A stretch of 64,000 nt of DNA from contig PLJL01000004.1 in assembly GCA_003140215.1 (NCBI GenBank), forward strand, positions 756,661 through 820,660, given 5' to 3'. Under the pieces are notes generated by a model, which was not told the DNA's origin, ran no database searches, and was given only the letters and a program-made list of their open reading frames with translations. Shown here in pieces: positions 58,847 through 64,000 of the stretch; positions within the stretch are counted from its first letter, which is position 1; the number at the start of each line of letters is the position of its first letter. The translations under genes and the position numbers were made by a program. Source of the DNA: Vulcanimicrobiota bacterium. GTDB lineage: Bacteria; Vulcanimicrobiota; Vulcanimicrobiia; Vulcanimicrobiales; Vulcanimicrobiaceae.

Positions 58847-60559
58847 TCAGCGAATCGCGAAGAGCGTGACCGGCTCGGCTTTGCCGCGGATCTTGGCGAT
58901 GAGCTTCTCGGCCGGCGGCGGTGTGATCGCCCGCGCGTAGGTGCGCCCGTCGGCATAGGTGCGGCCGGGCGGGGCGGCGCCCTGCAGCCGGCTGGCGAGG
59001 TTCGCGGCGTCGCCGACGACGGTATAGTCCATGCGCTTGGGGCTGCCGATGTGGCCGGCGACGACCTCGCCCGTCGCGATCCCGATCGCCAGCTGCAACG
59101 GTTTGCCGTCGGCCTCGATCGTCGCGGCGGCGCGGTGCAGCGCAGCGGCGACGGCGAGCGCGCGCGACGCGTCGTCGTCGCGTACCCGCGGCGGTCCGAA
59201 GACGACCATCAGCCCGTCGCCGTAGAACTTGTCGAGCAGCCCGTCGTGTTCGAACACCGTCTGCACGGCGGCGCTGAAGAACCCGTTGAGGATCTCGACG
59301 ACGGCCTCGGCGTCGAGCCGCTCGGCGAGCTCGGTGAAACCGCAGATGTCGGCGAACAGGATCGTCGCGACGGCACGTTCGCCGCCGAGCGTCAAGCCGC
59401 CCGGAGCGTGCATCAGCTGCTCGACGACGTGCGGCGCCAGATAGCGCGAGAACGCGTCGCGGATGGCGCGCCGCTGCTCGACGTCCGCCGCGTGCAGCCG
59501 CTCGAGCTTGCGGCGTTCGGTCAGGTCGGTCACCGCGATCGCCCAGCCGTGCTTGCTGCCGCCGTCGGGAAGCTCGATCGGCGCGGCGCGCACCTCGAGC
59601 GCGAGTGCGCCGCGCGTCGGATGATGCGCCTCGAGCTCGGCCGGTTGGGACGGCAGCACATTGTCGGCAAGCAGGGTGGTGATACCGGGGATGAGTGCTT
59701 CGAGCGCGCGCGCGGGTCTGCCGATCATCGTCGCGCCGCTCACCCCGAACGTCTCGGCGGCGGCGTCGTTGAAGGTGGCGATCTGACCGCGACCGTCGAC
59801 GGTGATCACGCCGTTGGTGATCGAGCCCAGAACGCGCGCCTGCAGCTGTTCGAGCCGGCTGATCTCGACGACTTGCGCGCGCTGCGCGTCGAACAAGCGC
59901 GCGTTCTCGATCGCCAGCGCGGCCTGGTTGGCAAAGGCGGTGAGCAGGTCGGGATCGTGCGGCGAGAAGAGCCCCGGCGCGACGCGCGAGTCGAGGTAGA
60001 CGACGCCGATGGTACGTGCCTTGATCGCCAGCGGAACGCAGATGATCGACCGCAGGCGCAGCGCGCGCACCGAAAGGTTCACGTTGAAGCGCGGGTCTTG
60101 TTGGGCGTCGGTGGTGACGATCGGCTCGCCGGTTTCGAACACTCGCCGCACGGTGGTCTGCGAAGGCCGCATGTCGACGCCCTCGACGGTCGCGCGGTCG
60201 ATCCCGTAGGTCGTCGTGAGCTCGAGCTTGTCGTCGGCGTTGGCGACCATGAGGAAGCCGCGTTCCGCTTTCATGACCTCGACCGCCGTGTCGAGCACGC
60301 TGCGCAGCACGACGTCGAGCTCGAGCGAGGAGTTGACCGTCTCGGCGACGCGCCCCAGCGTGCGCAGCTTCGCCAGCTCGCGCTCGGCGTTGGTCGACGA
60401 TGCCGACAGGCGGCTCGTGACGGCGGCGCGTTCGAGCGCGAGCCGCTCGAAGGCCCGCTCCGCGCTCGCGACCGCTGCGACCAGGGTGGGATCGCCGCTC
60501 GCCGCCGCGCGAGCGCGCAGCGCCTCGAGCGGGTCGGGGGCGGCCTCGGCGGCGTTCAT
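58847..60559 (-). CDS. Class III adenylate/guanylate cyclase with GAF and PAS domains
   Basis: The 570-residue soluble protein has an N-terminal coiled helix, then a GAF domain (about 65-215: LGRVAETVNSSLELDVVLRS, AERGFLMVANADDKLEL, LLTAFANQAALAIENARLF). A PAS domain follows (about 230-345: GSITNGVITVDGRGQIATFN, TDLTERRKLERL). The C-terminal catalytic domain (about 375-550) has VATILFADICGFTELAERL (first metal Asp), KFYGDGLMVVFG (second metal Asp), IGIATGEVVAGHIGSPKRMD and YTVVGDAANLASRLQ. It makes cyclic nucleotide in response to a small ligand. It is divergent from the flagellar-type operon, 90 bp apart. Confidence 0.92.
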   Translation of the reverse strand: MNAAEAAPDPLEALRARAAASGDPTLVAAVASAERAFERLALERAAVTSRLSASSTNAERELAKLRTLGRVAETVNSSLELDVVLRSVLDTAVEVMKAERGFLMVANADDKLELTTTYGIDRATVEGVDMRPSQTTVRRVFETGEPIVTTDAQQDPRFNVNLSVRALRLRSIICVPLAIKARTIGVVYLDSRVAPGLFSPHDPDLLTAFANQAALAIENARLFDAQRAQVVEISRLEQLQARVLGSITNGVITVDGRGQIATFNDAAAETFGVSGATMIGRPARALEALIPGITTLLADNVLPSQPAELEAHHPTRGALALEVRAAPIELPDGGSKHGWAIAVTDLTERRKLERLHAADVEQRRAIRDAFSRYLAPHVVEQLMHAPGGLTLGGERAVATILFADICGFTELAERLDAEAVVEILNGFFSAAVQTVFEHDGLLDKFYGDGLMVVFGPPRVRDDDASRALAVAAALHRAAATIEADGKPLQLAIGIATGEVVAGHIGSPKRMDYTVVGDAANLASRLQGAAPPGRTYADGRTYARAITPPPAEKLIAKIRGKAEPVTLFAIR

Positions 60560-60649
60560 CGGCGATGCCGCCGGCGGCCGGCCATGGCGGGACGCGCGGG
60601 ATCACATCGCGGCAACCCGAGGGTCATGCGCGAAGCGGACCATGGGGCC

Positions 60650-60841
60650 ATGGCCTTGGATCCCATCTCTCCAATCATCGGCACGGCCCTGGCCGCGCGC
60701 GAGCGCGTCGAACGGTTGGCCCCCGAAGCGGCACGGGACGAGCGCGCCGCGGCTCGGCTGGCCCGGGCGGCGCTCTTCGAAGAGGCGCTCCTCGGCGCGG
60801 TCAAAGCGCACCTGGGCGAGCTGCACACGGTGGCCAAGTGA
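60650..60841 (+). CDS. FlgB-like rod protein candidate, much shortened
   Basis: The 63-residue frame reads MALDPISPIIGTALAARERV to LFEEALLGAVKAHLGELHTV. The last 30 residues resemble the C-terminal helix of FlgB (a pattern like ALRYQA-x-QAL-x-KF-x-LRT). The N-terminal rod motif (NIANxxTxG) is absent. FlgB is normally about 130 residues. It sits exactly where flgB stands before flgC-fliE-fliF in many genomes, and overlaps flgC by GTGA, which is the main reason for the call. An ATG at 60626 would add eight residues. It may be a reduced FlgB or an unrelated small protein. Confidence 0.5.
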   Translation: MALDPISPIIGTALAARERVERLAPEAARDERAAARLARAALFEEALLGAVKAHLGELHTVAK

Positions 60842-61209
60842 GCGAGTTCGACCTGCTGTCGATCGCCGCCGACGGGATGAGCGTCCAGCGGACCCTCCTC
60901 GACGTCGCCGCGCGCAACGTCGCCGCGGCGCAGGCCTCGACTCCGGACCACCCCTATCCGCGTTTCGTCGCGCGCTTCGCGGCGCGCGCTTCGGATGACG
61001 GTTTCTCCGGCGTTCCGGACGACGAGGATGCCGGCGGCGACGACGCGCGCAGCGACCTCGTGGTGGCCGCACGGTCGGGCGAGGGCGCCGACGCGCTCAC
61101 CGAGATGATCGCCGTGCTCGAGGCGCAGCGAGCGTATGAGACCAACGCCAGCGTATTCGACGTCGGCAAGAAGCTGGCCGAGCGCACGCTCGACGTCGGA
61201 CGGCTCTGA
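60838..61209 (+). CDS. flgC: Flagellar basal-body rod protein FlgC (short form)
   Basis: The 123-residue protein starts LSIAADGMSVQRTLLDVAAR, the FlgC N-terminal helix, but the usual NNIANxxT motif reads RNVAAAQAST. PDHPYPRFVARFA follows, then a shortened acidic linker (DDEDAGGDD). It ends with the clear FlgC C-terminus ALTEMIAVLEAQRAYETNAS, VFDVGKKLAERTLDVGRL. It is a little shorter than usual. FlgC forms part of the proximal rod outside the export gate. GTG 60838 overlaps the FlgB-like gene. Confidence 0.85.
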   Translation: MSEFDLLSIAADGMSVQRTLLDVAARNVAAAQASTPDHPYPRFVARFAARASDDGFSGVPDDEDAGGDDARSDLVVAARSGEGADALTEMIAVLEAQRAYETNASVFDVGKKLAERTLDVGRL

Positions 61210-61481
61210 TGCAGGTCGAGTTGCTCGTCCCCGACGCGCCGGCGCCGCGCGGACCGCGGCCGGCGACCGGCCCGGCGAACGCCTTCGCGCAGCTCGTCGA
61301 CGCGGCGGGCGCGCTGCTCGAAAACGCAGACCGGGCCGAGGCGGCGTTCGCCGCGCACCGCGGCGGCTTGCAAGAGATGGTCGTCGAGCGTGCGCGCGCC
61401 GATATCGCGGTGCAGGTGGCGGCGACCGCGGCCCAACGCACGGCGCAGTCGCTCGCGACGCTGTTGGGAATGCAGATCTAA
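61209..61481 (+). CDS. fliE: Flagellar hook-basal body protein FliE
   Basis: The 90-residue protein has NAFAQLVDAAGALLENADRA, EAAFAAHRGGLQEMVVERAR, ADIAVQVAATAAQRTAQSLA, TLLGMQI, which follows the FliE helix pattern: a short N-terminal helix, EAF-x-AG-like turn, then a long amphipathic C-terminal helix ending LLGMQI where FliE usually reads I-x-RMQV/I. It links the MS ring to the rod and is the first exported substrate. TGATG overlap with flgC. Confidence 0.85.
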   Translation: MQVELLVPDAPAPRGPRPATGPANAFAQLVDAAGALLENADRAEAAFAAHRGGLQEMVVERARADIAVQVAATAAQRTAQSLATLLGMQI

Positions 61482-61484
61482 CCC

Positions 61485-62942
61485 ATGCCGGCGGCGGCGT
61501 TCCTCGCGCGGCTGCGTGCGGCGTCGCCACGGGCGCGCCTGCTGGGCGCGGTTGCCGCTGCCGCGCTGTTGGCGGTCGCGGCGTTCGGCTTCGTCGCGTC
61601 ACGCGACACCCGCGTCGCGCTCTTCGCCACGCCGTTGCGCGCAGATCAGCTGGCGGAAGTCGAAGCGCGGCTCGCGGCGTGGAACGTTCCCTATGCGGCC
61701 GCCCCCGACAATCTGCGCGTCGACCGAGCCAAGCGCGGCGAGCTGTTGCTCAAACTCTCGCTCGCCGGGGTCCCGCACCCGCACCTCGCGGGCAGCGATG
61801 AAGCGCTCGCGCATCTGGGTGCGCTGACGCCGCAAGCCGTCCTCGAAGCGCAGACGCGCGACGCGCTGGCGGCGGATCTCGCGCTGGGCCTGCGCGGTTT
61901 GGATCGTGTCGCCGACGTGCGCGTGGTGATCGCGCCGTCGAGCGGAGGCGTGTACGCCGACGAGACTCGTCGTGACGCGAGCGCGAGCGTGCGCGTAACG
62001 CTCGTTGCGGGGACGCGGCTCTCGGCGCGCGCGGTCGCCGGGATCAAGGCCTTCGTCGCCGGCGGGGTACCCGGCCTCGACGCGGAGCGCGTGACCGTGC
62101 TCGACGACCGCGGGCTGGCGCTCGACGCGGACGGCGGCGAAGACGCGCCCGACGTGCAGGCAGCGCTGCAGAGCGCGCTCGACGCGGCGTTCGGCCCGGG
62201 CGCCGCCATCGTGCGCGTGCACCGCGAGCCGGTGGCCGAACGGCGCGACGTGCGCGACGTGCACCGTGCGGCGCTGGGCGGCAGCATCGCGCGGAGCAGC
62301 AGCGACGAGCGCTACGCGTCGACTGCGAAAAAGTACTCCAAGAACAGCACGACCGAGGACCGCGGCAGCGAGACGCGCGAGGAGCGCCGCGTCACCGCCG
62401 CCGGCGCAACCGCGCGCTTGACGGTGGCGATTTTCGTCGACGTGTCGCGCGGACTCGATCTCGCCAAAATCCGCGCGCTCGCCGCCGCGACGGTCGGGAC
62501 GCGGCCCGAACGCGGCGACGTGCTGAGCGTTGAAGCGGTGGCGTTCGGCGAGGTCGCGCGAGCGCCTCAAGCGCACGCGCCGGGTTGGGTGCTCGCGTTG
62601 GCCGGACTCGCCCCGCAGGTGCTCACCGCCGCTGCGCTCGTGCTGGTGGTCGCGCTCGCGGCGAAACCCTTGACGACGGTCGCGCTGCGCATCGTCGAGT
62701 CGGCGTCGGCGCGCAGCACGGCGCGCGCCGTCGCCGGGATCCCGCCGGCGCGCGTGCGCGGCGCGCTCGACGGCGAGCCGCCGCACGTGGCGGCCGCGAT
62801 CATCTCCGCGCTTCCGGCTTCGACCGCGGCGGCGGTGCTGGAACTCTATCCGGCCGATCAGCGCGCCGCGATCGTGCGGCGTCTCGCGCGTGACAATGCG
62901 TCGCTGGTCCCGCCGGCCGAGGAACTCATCGGTGAGTGCTGA
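61485..62942 (+). CDS. fliF: MS-ring protein FliF fused to a FliG middle-domain segment
   Basis: The 485-residue protein has a first membrane helix (VAAAALLAVAAFGFVASRDT). Ring-building domains follow: RADQLAEVEARLAAWNVPYA, LLLKLSLAGVPHP, VRVVIAPSSGGVYADE, AVAGIKAFVAGGVPGLDAER and VTVLDDRGLAL. The extended loop region includes TTEDRGSETREERRVTAAGA. The second membrane helix is at about 370-395 (LTAAALVLVVALAAKPLTTV). Beyond it, VRGALDGEPPHVAAAIISAL, PASTAAAVLELYPADQRAAI, VRRLARDN matches the EHPQ-containing middle domain of FliG. The torque-generating FliG C-terminal domain is absent, and no separate fliG lies between here and fliH, where it normally stands. Confidence 0.85.
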   Translation: MPAAAFLARLRAASPRARLLGAVAAAALLAVAAFGFVASRDTRVALFATPLRADQLAEVEARLAAWNVPYAAAPDNLRVDRAKRGELLLKLSLAGVPHPHLAGSDEALAHLGALTPQAVLEAQTRDALAADLALGLRGLDRVADVRVVIAPSSGGVYADETRRDASASVRVTLVAGTRLSARAVAGIKAFVAGGVPGLDAERVTVLDDRGLALDADGGEDAPDVQAALQSALDAAFGPGAAIVRVHREPVAERRDVRDVHRAALGGSIARSSSDERYASTAKKYSKNSTTEDRGSETREERRVTAAGATARLTVAIFVDVSRGLDLAKIRALAAATVGTRPERGDVLSVEAVAFGEVARAPQAHAPGWVLALAGLAPQVLTAAALVLVVALAAKPLTTVALRIVESASARSTARAVAGIPPARVRGALDGEPPHVAAAIISALPASTAAAVLELYPADQRAAIVRRLARDNASLVPPAEELIGEC

Positions 62943-63414
62943 CTTCGTGTCGCTGGCCGACGTGCTGCGCGCCGCGGCCGTCGCCCCGCCTGCGCCGGGC
63001 GTAGCCGATCCGGAGCGCGACGCAGCGGCACTCGCGACGGTTCCCGAGCCGCCAAGCGCGGCGCCCGATGATGTATACACCGCAGTTCGCGATGCGCGCC
63101 TGTTTCGGGCGCGGCTCGCCGATGCATTCGACGCTGCGTCGGCGCGGCTCATCCGCGAACTCGCCGCCGAGGTGCTCGCGCGCGAGCTGCGCTTGGCACC
63201 GTGCGATCTCGAATCGCTGCTGCGGCGCGTGCGCGAACGCGTGCCGGTCGTGCGCGTGCGGGTCGCCCCCGCCGACCTGGCGCACGTGCGCGCCGCACCG
63301 TGCGTCGCCGATCCCGGCCTGGCTGCGGGTGACGCGGTGCTCGAGCTCGACGGCGGCACGCTCGACGCGCGGTTGGGCGTCCGGCTCGCGACGGTCCTGG
63401 ACGGGTTCGCATGA
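62932..63414 (+). CDS. fliH: FliH/SctL-like export ATPase regulator
   Basis: The 160-residue protein has a variable Pro/Ala-rich N-terminus. A helix follows (RARLADAFDAASARLIRELA, AEVLARELRLAPCDLESLLR) and a small alpha/beta C-terminal domain, VVRVRVAPADLAHVRAAPCV and AGDAVLELDGGTLDARLGVRL, where the last segment matches the FliH pattern GDC-x-LET-x-GG-x-DARLDVQL. It is shorter than enteric FliH (around 235). It holds FliI and delivers it to the export gate. GTG 62932 overlaps fliF by 11 bp, and its stop overlaps fliI (ATGA). Confidence 0.82.
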   Translation: MSADFVSLADVLRAAAVAPPAPGVADPERDAAALATVPEPPSAAPDDVYTAVRDARLFRARLADAFDAASARLIRELAAEVLARELRLAPCDLESLLRRVRERVPVVRVRVAPADLAHVRAAPCVADPGLAAGDAVLELDGGTLDARLGVRLATVLDGFA

Positions 63415-64000
63415 TCGGGCGTCCGAACGGACGGGTCCTCGCGACGCGCGGTCTGCTCATCGAGGCCGAGCTGCCGTTCGCGCGCATCGGCGACGGCGTG
63501 CGCGTCTGCGCCCGTGACCTCACGGTCGGCGGCCGCGTCGCCGCGCTGCACGGATCGCGCGTCGTCGTCTCGCCGTTCGGCGCCGTCGACGGCGTCGCGA
63601 CCGGCGACCGGATCGAGTCCGATCCGGCGGTCCTCGCCGCCGCACTGGGAACGCCGCTATTGGGTCGCGCCGTCGATGCCGCCGGCGCACCGCTCGACGG
63701 CCTGCCCGCGCCGCCGGGACGACGCCGCCGAGCCGCGCTCGTCGCGCAGCCGGTCGGCCGGCGGCGGCCGTGCCGCGAGGTGCTGTGGACCGGCGTGCGC
63801 GCGATCGACGGCCCGCTGGCGCTGGGGCGCGGCGCGCGCGTCGGGCTCTTCGGCGCCGCCGGCGTCGGCAAGTCCACGGTGCTCGACGCGATCGTGCGCG
63901 GCGCTGCGGTGGATGCGGTCGTGCTCGCGCTCGTCGGCGAGCGCGGTCGCGAGGCGGAGCGCCGCTGCGCAGCCGTCGATGCGCGCACGTCGATCGTGTG
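63411..64000 (+). CDS. fliI: Flagellar-type export ATPase FliI (N-terminal part, runs off the edge)
   Basis: The frame is open from ATG 63411 to the window end (196 codons). The N-terminal beta barrel has GLLIEAELPFARIGDGVRVC and LLGRAVDAAGAPLDGLPAPP. REVLWTGVRAIDGPLALGRG follows, then the Walker A loop in VGLFGAAGVGKSTVLDAIVR and ALVGERGREAERR. The usual FliI stretch P.P..R..I....TGVRAID is recognisable but has an Arg-rich variant (RRRRAALVAQPVGRRRPCRE). It would energise or unfold export substrates. The catalytic glutamate region lies beyond the window. Confidence 0.9.
   Translation, partial: MIGRPNGRVLATRGLLIEAELPFARIGDGVRVCARDLTVGGRVAALHGSRVVVSPFGAVDGVATGDRIESDPAVLAAALGTPLLGRAVDAAGAPLDGLPAPPGRRRRAALVAQPVGRRRPCREVLWTGVRAIDGPLALGRGARVGLFGAAGVGKSTVLDAIVRGAAVDAVVLALVGERGREAERRCAAVDARTSIV

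Noticed and set aside
59051..60841. 596-codon plus-strand frame opposite the adenylate cyclase
   Set aside because: Only its last 60 codons (from 60650) are plausible as a gene; the rest is antisense to clear GAF, PAS and cyclase domains.

Overview
The window is about 70 percent GC, densely coded and organised in tight operons whose stop and start codons usually overlap (ATGA, GTGA, TGATG), with frequent GTG starts. A TonB-dependent outer-membrane receptor and deoxysugar genes point to a diderm, while the LexA operators are of the CGAAC-N4-GTTYG type known from Firmicutes, and the lexA / small LysM protein pair is arranged as in Bacillus. With an incomplete flagellar-type export locus this fits Eremiobacterota (WPS-2, Vulcanimicrobiota) best. 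That placement is inference; no rRNA gene is present.

Layout. 1-3.5 kb: end of a PBP4-type peptidase, a palindromic element, a sugar isomerase (SIS) protein and a secreted protein of unknown role. 3.5-14 kb: surface-sugar genes. A plus-strand operon (ThDP enzyme, HpcH-type aldolase, SDR, 3-dehydroquinate-synthase-like cyclase, GT2 glycosyltransferase) converges on a minus-strand pair (nucleotide-sugar epimerase/dehydratase and RfbH, a PLP/2Fe-2S 3-dehydrase). Then come a PilZ protein, gmd and rmd (GDP-rhamnose branch), an ICMT-like methyltransferase and a CDF metal transporter. 15.5-18.9 kb: thiolase, 3-hydroxyacyl-CoA dehydrogenase and acyl-CoA dehydrogenase. 18.9-22 kb: a decayed, rearranged island with a frameshifted DUF2071 remnant, a phage tailspike-like beta-helix gene of lower GC, and a chimeric second copy of the thiolase and acyl-CoA dehydrogenase genes carrying a 34-bp inversion.

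22-30 kb: two paralogous exported proteins around a DCC-family oxidoreductase, sucCD, and a large Oar-like TonB-dependent receptor. 30-34.5 kb: a LysM protein resembling YneA, divergent from lexA across two LexA boxes, then an orphan PTS EIIC and an aluminium-resistance/methionine gamma-lyase-like protein. 34.5-37.6 kb: FHA protein and panC-coaBC-coaX (coenzyme A). 37.7-47 kb: M13 peptidase, a methyltransferase, a Dus enzyme, a class III aminotransferase, an SRPBCC protein, unknowns, a cyanobacterial-type acyl-ACP reductase homologue, OsmC, and a 70-nt tRNA-like RNA. 47-53.4 kb: a quinate-dehydrogenase-like protein, two APC transporters, greA, lysS, DUF5069. 53.5-57.4 kb: HD-GYP protein, truA, a chemotaxis-type receptor, rplM-rpsI behind a clear promoter. 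57.4-60.6 kb: a second large palindrome, small membrane proteins and a GAF-PAS-adenylate cyclase. 60.6 kb to the end: a compressed flagellar-type export operon (FlgB-like, FlgC, FliE, FliF fused to a FliG middle-domain segment, FliH, FliI).

The most notable items are the export operon with its FliF-FliG fusion and no visible FliG motor domain; three intergenic palindromes that share a core but have unrelated, self-complementary arms; the chimeric duplicate with its inversion; the RfbH/ThDP/cyclase sugar set; the tRNA-like RNA; and the acyl-ACP reductase homologue.
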